The notes beneath the pieces were generated by a model. That model had not been told where the DNA came from, searched no databases, and saw only the letters and a program-made list of their open reading frames with translations. Below, piece after piece: positions 1 through 8,069 of a DNA stretch of 64,000 nt. Each line of letters opens with the position of its first letter. The stretch's first letter is position 1. The DNA is taken from assembly GCA_023432225.1 (NCBI GenBank), contig JAEYUW010000044.1, positions 38,429 to 102,428 on the forward strand, written 5' to 3'. The stretch is from Verrucomicrobiota bacterium (GTDB lineage Bacteria > Verrucomicrobiota > Verrucomicrobiia > Opitutales > Opitutaceae). Made by a program: the position numbers and the translations under genes.

Positions 1-165
1 GGGGCTTTACGGGGTAATCCGAGAAAATCCGGGCTTCTGTCCGGTTCGGCCGGACTTTGGGCTGACCGCTGCCTGGATTTTGCCCGAATCGGGCGGCCGA
101 GGACCTCCGCGACGCGCTGGTTGCGAAGCGGTTGGCCCTGTGCTAGCAGTCCCGCCAATCCATTG
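1..165. other. No gene recognised upstream of the first CDS
   Basis: GC-rich sequence with no plausible coding frame. It contains short inverted words around CCGG but no clear U-tract terminator or promoter that I would defend. Confidence 0.4.
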
Positions 166-597
166 ATGCAAGACTTGGAATTCAGCGAAGTTGTCGAACT
201 CATCTGCAAGGAGGACCCGCGTTTCGATCGCAAGGCCTACGCCTTCGTCCGGCAGGCGCTCGACCACACGGTGAAGGAGATGAAGAAGCGCGCCCCCGAA
301 CGCACCGCGCGTTCGCAGCACGTGACCGGCCCGGAGTTGCTGACCGGTGTGCGCGACTACGCGCTCGATCAATTCGGGCCGCTCGCCAAGACCGTGCTCA
401 ATCGCTGGGGCATCACGCGCTGCCGCGACATCGGCGACATCGTGTTCAACCTGATCGAATACAACGTATTTTCGAAGACCGAGAACGACCGCCGCGAGGA
501 CTTCGCGGACATCTACGACTTCGACGAGGCGTTCGTGAAACCCTTTGCGCCCACCAAGTCCCGCTCGCGCCGCGCCTCGCTCGGCAGCGCGAACTGA
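166..597 (+). CDS. Minf_1886-family hypothetical protein
   Basis: This 143-residue acidic/basic soluble protein resembles the Minf_1886 family, a small family I know mainly from Verrucomicrobia and Planctomycetes; its molecular role is unknown. The ATG at 166 gives MQDLEFSEVVELI, a typical start for the family, and I prefer it to upstream alternative codons. The middle contains YAFVRQALDHT and a long GPELLTGVRDYALDQFG stretch, followed by an RWGITRCRDIGDIVFNLIE segment that I take as the family signature. No signal peptide or membrane segment is visible. It lies 80 bp upstream of the M16 protease on the same strand and may be co-transcribed with it. The family call is from memory of the motif, not from a search. 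Confidence 0.7.
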   Translation: MQDLEFSEVVELICKEDPRFDRKAYAFVRQALDHTVKEMKKRAPERTARSQHVTGPELLTGVRDYALDQFGPLAKTVLNRWGITRCRDIGDIVFNLIEYNVFSKTENDRREDFADIYDFDEAFVKPFAPTKSRSRRASLGSAN

Positions 598-676
598 TTC
601 CCGTCTACGCCGCGAGGGTAGGGCGAGTCGTCCCCGACGAGCCGCCGCCCGCGCCGTCAGCTTCATTCTCCTTTTC

Positions 677-3238
677 ATGCCGCAGAAAACATCTTCCCGC
701 TCGCGCGACCTCGCGCTCCTCGAATCGCTCTGGCGCGAATCCATCGAGCGCTACGTCCTGCCCAACGGCCTCACCGTGCTCCTCCAGCGCGACAGCGCGG
801 CGCCGGTCGCTTCCGTGCAAGTCTGGGTGAAAACCGGCAGCATCCACGAAGGCGCGCACCTCGGTGCGGGCCTTTCGCACTACCTCGAGCACATGCTCTT
901 CAAAGGCACGGAACGCCGCGCCGGCCGTGAAATCTCCGCCACCGTCCAAGCGCACGGCGGCTACATCAACGCCTACACGACGTTCGACCGCACCGTTTAC
1001 TACATCGATATCCCCGCCGAGCACACCGCCGTCGCCATCGACCTGCTCGCCGATGCCACGCTGCACTCCACGTTGCCCGCGGAGGAAGTGACCAAGGAAA
1101 AAGACGTCATCCTGCGCGAGATCGACATGTGCCTCGACGACCCCGACCAGCGCCTCGGCCAGGCGCTCTTCGAGACGGCTTACCGCACGCACCCGTATCG
1201 CCAGCCGATCATCGGGCACCGCGATGTCTTCGCCGCCAACACGCGCGACGATCTCGTCGCCTATTACCGCGAACGTTACGTGCCGAACAATCTGGTCGTG
1301 GTGGTCGTCGGCGATTTCGATCCCGCCGCCACCCGCGGCGCGATCGAGCAACACTTCGGCACCGTCGCCCGTCGCCGCCTCGCGCCTGTGCTCGTGCCCG
1401 ACGAGACCCCGCAACTCTCCCGGCGCGACCAGCATCTCTTCGAGGACGTCCAAGTCTCGCGCGCCGGCCTCGGCTGGCAGATCCCCGGACTCGCCCACGA
1501 GGACATGCCCGCCCTCGACCTGCTCGCCATGGTGCTTGGCAACGGCGATAGCTCGATCCTCTGGCAGAGCGTCCGCGAAAAAGCCCGCCTCGTGCACACG
1601 ATCGACGCCATGACGTGGAGCCCCGGCACCAGCGGCCTCTTCTACGTTTCCTTCCTCGCCGACGCCGACAAACGCGCCGCGGCCGAAACGCTCGTGCTGC
1701 GCGAGATCGAGCGCGTCGCGCAAAAAGGCATCTGCCCCCGCGCGCTCGCCAAAGCCGTGCGTCAGGCTGTGACCGCCGAAGTGAACATGCGCAAAACCAT
1801 GGCCGGCCAGGCCTCGCGTCTCGGCGCGGCGGAGGTCGTCGTCGGCGACGTGAACTACACGCGGCGCTACTTCGAGCGCCTCGGCGCGCTCAAACCGGCG
1901 GATCTCCAGCGCGCGCTGAAGAAATATCTCGTTCCGCAGAAACTCACCGTCGTTTCGAGTAATCCCAAAGCCGCCGCTGCCGCTGGAGGGCCGAGCTCCC
2001 GCGAGACCGCCGCCACCAGCCTCGACTTCGAGGAAATCAAGCTCCCCAACGGCGCGCGCCTGCTCCTGCAGCCGAATCGCCGCCTGCCCAATCTGCACCT
2101 GCGCCTCGCCTTTGCCGGCGGTCCGATGTTTGAGCCCGCGGACCGTCGCGGCGTCTGCGCGTTGATGTCCACGCTGCTCGCCAAGGACACGAAGAAGCGC
2201 ACTGCCGAACAAGTCGCGCAGGCGATCGAGGAAGTCGGCGGCACCTTCAACGATTTCTCCGGCAACAACAGTTTTGGCCTCTACGCCGAAGTGCTGCCCG
2301 GCGACGCCGCGCTCGCACTGGAGTTGATTGCCGACGCGACGTTGCGGCCGTCCTTCAAGGCTGACCGGCTGGAGATCGAGCGGGAGGGCGCGCTGGCGAG
2401 CCTGCGCGAGTCGATGGACGATCCCGTGAGTGTCGGCCGCAAGAAGCTGCGCGAAAAATTCTTCGGCGCTCATCCGTTCGCGGTCGAAAGCATCGGCACC
2501 GAGACCGCGTTGAAAGTCATCGCTCCCGCCGACCTGAAAAAACTGCACGCGCGCCTTTGCGTCGCCTCCAACGCCGTGCTCGCCGTGGCGGGCGACTTCG
2601 ACGTGAAGCAACTCGCGCCGAAATTTAAAGCCTTCCTCGCCCGGCTGCCGAAGGGCGCGGCGAGTTACCCGAACGCCGCTTGGAGCGTGAGCGCGGGCGA
2701 GTTTGTCGAAAGCCAGCCGCGCGAGCAGGCGATCGTGTTTCAGGCGTTCCCCGGTCCGGGGCTGCTCGCGGCCGACTACTACGTGGCGGAGGTCGCCGAG
2801 GAGTTGTTCAGCGGCATGTCCTCGAATCTTTTCGAGCGCGTGCGCGAGCAAAAGAGCCTCGCCTATTTCGTGCGCTCGAGCCGCGTGGTCGGCCGGCACG
2901 ACTCCATGTTCTACTTCTTCGCCGGCACCAGCCCCGAGCGGCACGGCGAGGTGCTGGAGGAGTTCGCCCTCGAGATTGCACGTGTGCAGAACGGCGGCGT
3001 GAAGGCGGAGGAATTGCGGCGCTGCCAGACGCGGCTCAAGGCCGGCAAGCGCATGGGCCTGCAGACCAATTCTGCGCGCGCGATGCAAGCGGCGCTCAAC
3101 GTCGTCAACGGTCTGCCGGCGAACGATTGGCGCAACTACGACGCGCATATCGACGCCGTGACGCTCGCCGATTTGCAGGCGTTCGCGCGGCGGTATTTCC
3201 TGCCAGACCAGCGGGTGCAACTGGTCGTCAAGCCCTGA
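677..3238 (+). CDS. M16-family zinc metallopeptidase (insulinase/pitrilysin type)
   Basis: This 853-residue protein carries two M16 units in tandem. The N-terminal half has the inverted zinc motif HYLEH at residues 68-72, with a third metal ligand candidate E148 in LREID, 76 residues after H72, which is the family spacing. The C-terminal half (from about residue 450) is a second M16 unit that begins EIKLPNGARLLLQ and lacks an HxxEH motif, as expected for the inactive partner of a clam-shell protease. I see no strong signal peptide at the ATG at 677; an upstream extension to 545 reads through low-complexity Arg/Pro sequence and is rejected. It probably degrades peptides or processes proteins as pitrilysin relatives do; the substrate cannot be inferred. 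Downstream lies a secreted EF-hand-like gene. Confidence 0.9.
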   Translation: MPQKTSSRSRDLALLESLWRESIERYVLPNGLTVLLQRDSAAPVASVQVWVKTGSIHEGAHLGAGLSHYLEHMLFKGTERRAGREISATVQAHGGYINAYTTFDRTVYYIDIPAEHTAVAIDLLADATLHSTLPAEEVTKEKDVILREIDMCLDDPDQRLGQALFETAYRTHPYRQPIIGHRDVFAANTRDDLVAYYRERYVPNNLVVVVVGDFDPAATRGAIEQHFGTVARRRLAPVLVPDETPQLSRRDQHLFEDVQVSRAGLGWQIPGLAHEDMPALDLLAMVLGNGDSSILWQSVREKARLVHTIDAMTWSPGTSGLFYVSFLADADKRAAAETLVLREIERVAQKGICPRALAKAVRQAVTAEVNMRKTMAGQASRLGAAEVVVGDVNYTRRYFERLGALKPADLQRALKKYLVPQKLTVVSSNPKAAAAAGGPSSRETAATSLDFEEIKLPNGARLLLQPNRRLPNLHLRLAFAGGPMFEPADRRGVCALMSTLLAKDTKKRTAEQVAQAIEEVGGTFNDFSGNNSFGLYAEVLPGDAALALELIADATLRPSFKADRLEIEREGALASLRESMDDPVSVGRKKLREKFFGAHPFAVESIGTETALKVIAPADLKKLHARLCVASNAVLAVAGDFDVKQLAPKFKAFLARLPKGAASYPNAAWSVSAGEFVESQPREQAIVFQAFPGPGLLAADYYVAEVAEELFSGMSSNLFERVREQKSLAYFVRSSRVVGRHDSMFYFFAGTSPERHGEVLEEFALEIARVQNGGVKAEELRRCQTRLKAGKRMGLQTNSARAMQAALNVVNGLPANDWRNYDAHIDAVTLADLQAFARRYFLPDQRVQLVVKP

Positions 3239-3308
3239 AAGCACCCCAAAAGGAGGGCGCCTGCCTGCTTGCGAGCAGTTTGCCCTCCTGCCAACCTGCG
3301 CCCGCTTT

Positions 3309-3692
3309 ATGAAGACCCTGTTGCCCCGTTACCTCGCCGCCGCGTGTGCCACGCTGGCGTTCACCTGCACCGTTGCGTTCGCTGACGACCCCAAGCCCGA
3401 GCCCAAGGAAAAAGGCCCGAGCAAAGCCGACCTGAAAAAATACGACGCGAACAGCGACGGCAAACTCGACGAGACCGAATCGGCCAAGATGAAAGCCGAC
3501 AAGGACGCCAAGCGTGAAGCCGAGAAGAAGGCGCGCTTGGAAAAATACGACACCAACAAGGACGGCAAGGTCGACAAGACCGAGGCCGAAGCCGAAAAGG
3601 CCGACAAGGAAAAGGCCAAGGCCGAGAAACAGGCGGCCAAGGAAGCCAAGAAGGCCGAGCGCGAAGGGAAGAAGGCCGAGAAGCAGAACTGA
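3309..3692 (+). CDS. Secreted EF-hand-like, lysine/glutamate-rich protein
   Basis: A 127-residue protein that starts with a signal peptide (MKTLLPRYLAAACATLAFTC, then a likely cleavage after AFA). The mature part holds two EF-hand-like calcium loops with the same frame, YDANSDGKLDETE (about residues 46-58) and YDTNKDGKVDKTE (about 79-91), each preceded by a lysine. The last 40 residues are an alternating Lys/Glu/Ala stretch that should form a highly charged helix. It is probably an exported calcium-responsive or structural protein; no enzymatic motif is present. A strong rho-independent terminator follows the stop codon, so it ends a transcript. Confidence 0.75.
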   Translation: MKTLLPRYLAAACATLAFTCTVAFADDPKPEPKEKGPSKADLKKYDANSDGKLDETESAKMKADKDAKREAEKKARLEKYDTNKDGKVDKTEAEAEKADKEKAKAEKQAAKEAKKAEREGKKAEKQN

Positions 3693-3730
3693 GCGCACGC
3701 GCGGTCGAAAAACTCGCTCGTGATGATTTC

Positions 3731-3757
3731 AGCCCCGGCCCGCGCCGGGGCTTTTTT
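3731..3757 (+). terminator. Rho-independent terminator
   Basis: Nine-base stem AGCCCCGGC / GCCGGGGCT with a 4-nt loop, followed by a run of six T, 38 bp after the stop of the EF-hand-like gene. Confidence 0.85.
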
Positions 3758-3875
3758 GCGTTCCGACTGGCGGGAGCGACATCACCGGTAGGGCGCTACC
3801 ACCCACGGCCGCGCCGCGAACGTGATACGTCAAACGCCGTGCGTTGCGCCCGAACGCCGGCACGAAGCGTGGTGG

Positions 3876-3895
3876 GTTGCCCGCTTGCGGGCAAC
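3876..3895. repeat. GTTGCCCGC hairpin (REP-like single unit)
   Basis: Perfect inverted repeat GTTGCCCGC / GCGGGCAAC with a 2-nt loop. It resembles the GTTGCGCG hairpins at 4048, 13672 and 27481. The spacer 3758-4135 has no supported gene; it holds this hairpin, the element at 3916 and the hairpin plus AC tract at 4048. Confidence 0.6.
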
Positions 3896-3915
3896 TCACC
3901 CCCATCGCTTTTGCT

Positions 3916-3999
3916 GTCATTGCGAGGAGGTCCGCTTTGCGGATCGACGAAGCAATCCATCTGGATAGCCACGGCGCGCTTCGCGCACCTCGCGATGAC
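3916..3999. repeat. MITE-like inverted repeat (GTCATTGCGAGG termini)
   Basis: Termini GTCATTGCGAGG and CCTCGCGATGAC form an 11/12-bp inverted repeat around an 84-bp element that includes GACGAAGCAATCC. Elements with these words are scattered in the genomes of many unrelated bacteria. No ORF inside. Confidence 0.65.
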
Positions 4000-4047
4000 A
4001 AGAGTGTAAGAGCAGGAGGCGATTGGTATCAGGCGGAAAACGGACAA

Positions 4048-4084
4048 GTTGCGCGGCAAGCGCGCAACACACACACACACACAC
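4048..4084. repeat. GTTGCGCG hairpin followed by an (AC)9 tract
   Basis: The inverted repeat GTTGCGCG / CGCGCAAC (4048-4068) runs directly into nine AC dinucleotides (4067-4084). The same hairpin at 13672 and 27481 is followed by CTAC instead, so here the dinucleotide run has replaced the usual foot. Confidence 0.6.
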
Positions 4085-4135
4085 TCGCGGCGAGAATTTC
4101 TATCCGGCGCTGATTCAGCGCACCGCCGCGTCAGC

Positions 4136-4975
4136 TCACTTCTTCTCCGCCAGCCCGCCGCTCCACTTCAGCTTCGTGCGCATGACCGAGAAGTGCGAGT
4201 AGCTCCTCGGCTGCACGAGCGCGATGCGTCGCGAGGCCAGCGAGATTTCGATCGAGCCTCCGGTCACGAGCGAGTTGCGTTGACCGTCCATCGCGACGAG
4301 CAGGCGTGCGTCTTCCGTGCGGTTCACGATGCGCAGCTTTACCCGATCGCGGAAAATGATCGTGCGGTTGCTCAGCGTGTGCGGGCAGATCGGCGTCATC
4401 GCGATCGCTTGCACGCCCGGGTGCATGATCGGCCCGCCAGCGGCGAGGTTGTAGGCCGTGGAGCCGGTCGGCGTGGAGAAGATGATGCCGTCGCAGTAGT
4501 AGTCCGTGACCAGTTCGTCGTCGGCGAAGACTTCCAGGCGCACAAGGCGCGAGTTGACCTCGTTCTTGATCAGCACGTCGTTCAGCGCGATGTCGTGATG
4601 GCCGGGGCCCGCGCGACAATCGAGCAAAGCACGGCGTGCGATGCGATAATCGCCTTTGATGATCGCCGGGAAATGCGCGCGCGCCTCTTCAGCCGAATAC
4701 GTGGTGAGAAAGCCGAGGCTGCCGCGATTGACGCCGATGATCGGGATGCCTTCGCGCATCGCGGCGCGCACCACCCCGAGCAGCGTGCCGTCGCCGCCGA
4801 TCACACAGACCGCATCGCAGCCCTTGAAGTAACCGCGCGGGAGCTTGCGGCCTTGGTTGAGCTCTGTGCGCCGGACACCCGCTTTGCCGGCGATCGCTTC
4901 CAGCTCCGCGCCCAGTTCGGCAGCGCCGGGGCGATCCGGATTCACGACGAAGGCGATGCGACGGAGGGGTGTCAT
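4136..4975 (-). CDS. nadK: NAD kinase
   Basis: Phosphorylates NAD to NADP in the cytoplasm. The 279-residue protein has the family's GGDGT motif at residues 60-64, the following NRGSLGFL segment, the NDVLIKNE segment and the TPTGSTAYNLAAGGP motif that closes the NAD site, all in the usual order and spacing. Length is normal for the family. ATG start at 4975. It is followed on the same strand, upstream in map order, by the TlyA-type methyltransferase gene, with a repeat element between the two, so a shared transcript is possible but not shown. Confidence 0.95.
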   Translation of the reverse strand: MTPLRRIAFVVNPDRPGAAELGAELEAIAGKAGVRRTELNQGRKLPRGYFKGCDAVCVIGGDGTLLGVVRAAMREGIPIIGVNRGSLGFLTTYSAEEARAHFPAIIKGDYRIARRALLDCRAGPGHHDIALNDVLIKNEVNSRLVRLEVFADDELVTDYYCDGIIFSTPTGSTAYNLAAGGPIMHPGVQAIAMTPICPHTLSNRTIIFRDRVKLRIVNRTEDARLLVAMDGQRNSLVTGGSIEISLASRRIALVQPRSYSHFSVMRTKLKWSGGLAEKK

Positions 4976-5025
4976 TGCGGCGCCAACCTAGCGGGCCGCC
5001 CGCGCTTGGAAACAGCAATCTCTGA

Positions 5026-5119
5026 GTAGGACCGGCTTCAGCCGGTCCCGAGGCAGCCAGACTCGCAAACGAAGATCGCGAACTCGACTCAGCATAGGCC
5101 GGCTAAAGCCGGGGGCCTG
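5026..5119. repeat. REPIN-like pair of hairpins
   Basis: Left hairpin GACCGGCTTCAGCCGGTC (5030-5047) is preceded by a GTAG foot at 5026. A second, imperfect hairpin around GGCCGGCTAAAGCCGGGGGCC lies at 5098-5118 in the opposite orientation. It fills the nadK-tlyA spacer. Confidence 0.55.
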
Positions 5120-5129
5120 CCGTCGCCCT

Positions 5130-5879
5130 TCACTCTTTCCCCAGCCCCAGCAAAAACTCGCGATTCCCGTCTGCGCCGTGGATCGGGCACTCCATCTCGC
5201 CCTGCACGCTCGCGCCCGGCAACTCGCGCAGCGCGAACTCGCGCACTTCGGTCATTACCCGCGCGCGCACCGCGTCGTCGCGGATCACGCCCTGGCCGCG
5301 ATCGACCTCGGCCTTGCCGGCTTCGAATTGCGGCTTCACGAGCGCGATCAGCGTGCCACCGGGCCGCAGGAACGGCCACACGGCGGGCAGCACGCTTTTC
5401 AGCGAAATGAACGACAGGTCCATCACCACCGCGTCGTAGCTCGTCCGCGGCAACGCGCCGGGCGTCAAGTGCCGCGCGTTGGTCTTCTCCAGGGAAGTGA
5501 CACGCGGATCGCGCCGAATCTTGTCGTGCAACTGTCCGGTGCCGACATCGACGCACGTGGCCGACACGGCGCCGGCTTGCAAGGCGCAGTCGGTGAACCC
5601 GCCGGTCGAGGCGCCGACATCGAGCACATGCGCACCGTGCAACTCGACGGGGAATTTTTCGAGATAGGCCGCGAGCTTCTCGCCGCCGCGGCTGACGAAA
5701 CGCGGCGGCTGGTCGATCGTGATCTCGAAATCGATCGCGAATTCCTTGCCTGGCTTGTCGAGGCGCTCCGTGCCGTGCCGCACGCGTCCAGACATGATCA
5801 ACGCCTTCGCCTGCGAGCGCGACGTGCACAGCCCGCGCGTTACGAGCAGTTCGTCGAGTCGTTGTTTAGAAGAGGCCAC
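5130..5879 (-). CDS. tlyA: TlyA-family rRNA 2'-O-methyltransferase / putative hemolysin
   Basis: An S4 RNA-binding domain is followed by an FtsJ/RrmJ-type SAM methyltransferase domain, the TlyA architecture; characterised members methylate 16S and 23S rRNA. The S4 part reads SKQRLDELLVTRGLCTSRSQAKALIMSGRV. The SAM motif is LDVGASTGGFTD, and PFLRPGGTLIALVKPQFEAG follows. I use the GTG at 5879 (VASSKQRLDELL), which puts the S4 domain at the N-terminus as in relatives; an upstream GTG at 5927 would add 16 low-complexity residues. The resulting 249 residues match the family length. Activity on rRNA is by family inference. Confidence 0.85.
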   Translation of the reverse strand: MASSKQRLDELLVTRGLCTSRSQAKALIMSGRVRHGTERLDKPGKEFAIDFEITIDQPPRFVSRGGEKLAAYLEKFPVELHGAHVLDVGASTGGFTDCALQAGAVSATCVDVGTGQLHDKIRRDPRVTSLEKTNARHLTPGALPRTSYDAVVMDLSFISLKSVLPAVWPFLRPGGTLIALVKPQFEAGKAEVDRGQGVIRDDAVRARVMTEVREFALRELPGASVQGEMECPIHGADGNREFLLGLGKE

Positions 5880-6048
5880 TCCGGGGAGCGAAGCCGTCGA
5901 AGCCGTGCGCGTCCACGCCGAACTCACGCCGGTGGCGGCGACGGTGACGCGTGTTCCGTTCGCTGAATCCGTTGAATCCGCGGTAAAGACAAAGCGTCCG
6001 ATCGCGGTGGTCGCGCGCTTGTGGGCGAGGCCGTGCTACTTGATCGGC

Positions 6049-6867
6049 CTATCTCTGGCATTGCGGGCACCAGCAACTCGTGCGCCCGCCCACGGTCGCG
6101 TGCCGCAGCGGCATGGCGCAGCGCGGACAGTGTCCGCCTTTTTCCCAACGGTGGTTGAACAGCCACGAGTCGGGCATGAACTCGTTCAGCTCGGCCGGAA
6201 ACTTGCCGCCGACGCCGGCATTGTAGCGCAGCGCACCGCGACACACCGTGCGACATTCGCGATGCAGGGCGCGCATCTCCGCTCCAACGAGCGAACCGGC
6301 TGCACGCGCGGGCGTGAGTCGCGCGCGCCAGAGGACTTCATCCGCCATCCAGTTGCCGATGCCGGGAAAGCGTTCCTGCATCAGCAGCACCGCCTTGATC
6401 GGCGCGCGTCGACGACGAGCGAGAAAGTCGCGCACGGCGCCGACGGTGAAAGACACCGAGAGAATCGGTGGCGCGATGCGCATCCACCAGTCGGGCGCAT
6501 CCTTGCCGTGGTGAAACAGCACCGCGCCGAACATGCGCGGGTCGTTGAACACGAGTTGGCGCTCGCGCTGCACGAGCACGAGGTGATCGTGTTTGGCCGG
6601 CGTGTAGTCAGGCGGCTCGACGCGCAGTTCGCCGCTCATGCCAAGGTGCACGCCGAGCCAGTTCGCGCCGCTGAAGCGGAAGAGCATTTGCTTCGCGGCC
6701 GCTTCCGAATCGAGCAGGGTGGCACCGGTCAACGTGCGAACGATCTTGGCCGGGTCGCTACCGCGAAAGATTTTCGCTCGTTCATGAACGAGCACACGCG
6801 CGATTCTCGCGCCATGCCCGACGGCCCAGCGCCGGCGGTAGAATTCAACTTCGGCAAGCTCCGGCAT
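6049..6867 (-). CDS. mutM: Formamidopyrimidine-DNA glycosylase (Fpg/MutM family)
   Basis: Base-excision repair glycosylase/AP lyase. Translation from the ATG at 6867 gives MPELAEVEFYRR, placing the catalytic proline and glutamate directly after the initiator Met; a start three codons upstream would block this. The protein has the GVHLGMSGEL segment, an NDPRMFG motif, a helix-two-turn-helix with GIGNWMADEVLWRARL, and a C-terminal zinc finger CPRC...CWCPQC. At 272 residues its length is normal. PELAEVE rather than PELPEVE and an H-rich interior make it a divergent member; it could prefer substrates other than 8-oxoguanine, as Nei-like relatives do. Confidence 0.88.
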   Translation of the reverse strand: MPELAEVEFYRRRWAVGHGARIARVLVHERAKIFRGSDPAKIVRTLTGATLLDSEAAAKQMLFRFSGANWLGVHLGMSGELRVEPPDYTPAKHDHLVLVQRERQLVFNDPRMFGAVLFHHGKDAPDWWMRIAPPILSVSFTVGAVRDFLARRRRAPIKAVLLMQERFPGIGNWMADEVLWRARLTPARAAGSLVGAEMRALHRECRTVCRGALRYNAGVGGKFPAELNEFMPDSWLFNHRWEKGGHCPRCAMPLRHATVGGRTSCWCPQCQR

Positions 6868-6935
6868 GCGGTGCACTCAACGCCGGCCAGTGTGAAGCGC
6901 AAGCCACCAGCCCCCTCGCGGTGTGCGTCCGGCTG

Positions 6936-6958
6936 AATCTGGCGTATTACGCTAGATT
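6936..6958. repeat. TA-N-TA palindrome, TGGCGTA class
   Basis: Arms AATCTGGCGTA and TACGCTAGATT around a central T; 10 of 11 pairs match. Confidence 0.7.
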
Positions 6959-7093
6959 TCCCCGGAGCCGAACAAACAGTCGCCGCAGGCGCTCCTTCGG
7001 AACAAGGAGACGATGCCTGGCATTGGATTTCCCTCGGAAATTGGAGGATTTGCCTCGTGGCCTCCTACTGCCGCGGGCGCGTGCGCTTCGGGC

Positions 7094-7116
7094 AATATGG
7101 CGTATTACGCCATATT
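7094..7116. repeat. TA-N-TA palindrome, TGGCGTA class
   Basis: Perfect 11-bp arms AATATGGCGTA / TACGCCATATT around a central T. The arms are identical to those at 22649-22671, where the centre is A. Confidence 0.8.
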
Positions 7117-7221
7117 CCTGCGCGTGAAAAGGGCGGGCTTCGGAATGAGGGCTGGCATGGAGGGGCGGCGAAGCGCGGACGCGGCGCTGTTGGCCGGCGG
7201 CTTTAGGCGCGTGACGACTAC

Positions 7222-7818
7222 TCAGGCGGAATCGCGCTCACCGAGCGCCGCCACAAAAGCGGCCAGGTCGGCATACAGCGGCACGCCCGGACGCAGGCGG
7301 GGCGCCCACGCGGCGGCATCGTATTTGCCCGAGCACACAGCGGCGGAACGGATGCCGGCGGCCAGACCGGCGTCGAGGTCGCTCTCGCGATCGCCGATCA
7401 TCCAGCATTCCGCGGGGTCGAGGCGGTGTTGCGCGATCATCTCAAGGATGAAGCGTGGTGACGGTTTGCGGTAGAGCGAAGGTTGGTCGGGCGCCTCCGG
7501 AGCGATGCAGATGCCGGCGAATGCCGGCGCGGGCAATGCGAGGAGCTCTTCCATGCGCGCGTTGCAGCGCTGAGTATCTGCGAGCGTATACAAGCCGCGG
7601 CCGATGCCAGACTGGTTGGTGAAAAGGAACAGCTGGTAACCGAGTTCGCGCGCGCGGCGGAGGGCGTCGGCCGCGCCGGGAATCAGTTCCACGCCGGCGG
7701 GATCGAAGAGGTAATCGCGATCGTGGATGATCGTGCCGTCGCGATCGAGGAAGAGCGCTTTCGCGCCGCGAGAGGCGGCGCGATTTTGGGTTTTGGGTTT
7801 TGGATTTTTGATTTCCAA
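7222..7818 (-). CDS. gmhB: D-glycero-beta-D-manno-heptose 1,7-bisphosphate 7-phosphatase
   Basis: HAD-superfamily phosphatase that removes the 7-phosphate from heptose bisphosphate in ADP-heptose synthesis. The nucleophile motif LDRDGT is at residues 24-29, followed by the histidinol-phosphatase-like segments LFLFTNQSGIGRGLY and RKPSPRFILEMI, and the last HAD motif MIGDRESDLDAG. The zinc-binding cysteine loop seen in many GmhB proteins is weak here (only scattered C). The start is a TTG at 7818, and the first 12 codons come from a CCCAAAA-type word repeat, so the native N-terminus may be different. The kinase for the preceding step is encoded next on the same strand. Confidence 0.82.
   Translation of the reverse strand: MEIKNPKPKTQNRAASRGAKALFLDRDGTIIHDRDYLFDPAGVELIPGAADALRRARELGYQLFLFTNQSGIGRGLYTLADTQRCNARMEELLALPAPAFAGICIAPEAPDQPSLYRKPSPRFILEMIAQHRLDPAECWMIGDRESDLDAGLAAGIRSAAVCSGKYDAAAWAPRLRPGVPLYADLAAFVAALGERDSA
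7783..7816. repeat. Short word repeat (CCCAAAA / CCAAAAAT)
   Basis: On the minus strand, runs of AAATCCAAAACCCAAAACCC overlap the first codons of gmhB. A similar run lies at 8013-8043. Confidence 0.5.
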
Positions 7819-7852
7819 GTTGGAGGGGCTGCGACCGGCAATTACGTTCGCT

Positions 7853-7956
7853 CTGTCATTCTGAGCGCAGCGAAGAATCCAGAAGGATGTGCGGTGCGGA
7901 CGTGACTGGATGGCTGGCTCGCCTTCGGCTGCACTTCGCTTCGCTCAGAATGACAG
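7853..7956. repeat. MITE-like inverted repeat (CTGTCATTCTGAGCG termini)
   Basis: Perfect 15-bp termini CTGTCATTCTGAGCG / CGCTCAGAATGACAG enclose a 104-bp element with AGCGAAGAATCC near one end. The same words occur as dispersed repeats in many bacteria. Located between gmhB and the heptose kinase gene. Confidence 0.7.
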
Positions 7957-8012
7957 GCGGCGGACCGAGCGCACCCGGCCTGCTGGGGCGCGTGATGCCG
8001 CGTGTTTCCGGG

Positions 8013-8043
8013 AATCGAAAATCCAAAATCCAAAATCGAAAAT
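8013..8043. repeat. Short word repeat (AAAATCC)n
   Basis: About four units of a 7-bp word, AATCGAAAATCCAAAATCC and so on, next to the REP hairpin at 8043. Confidence 0.5.
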
Positions 8044-8069
8044 AGGGGCCGGTCGAAGACCGGCCCTAC
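8043..8069. repeat. REP-like hairpin with CTAC foot
   Basis: GGGCCGGTC GAA GACCGGCCC hairpin with CTAC at 8066-8069. It sits just after the stop codon of the kinase gene and may also act in 3'-end formation. Same family as 33985-34073. Confidence 0.6.

Larger units (their letters stand above)
6868..7221. other. Spacer with two TA-N-TA palindromes, no gene
   Basis: 354 bp between the divergent edge of the glycosylase gene and the end of gmhB. I find no supported ORF. Palindromes lie at 6936-6958 and 7094-7116. Confidence 0.6.

Noticed and set aside
605..3244. An 879-residue minus-strand frame opposite the M16 protease
   Set aside because: It is the antisense shadow of a clearly recognisable zinc protease. 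Its composition (long runs of Arg, Glu and Gly) has no family features.
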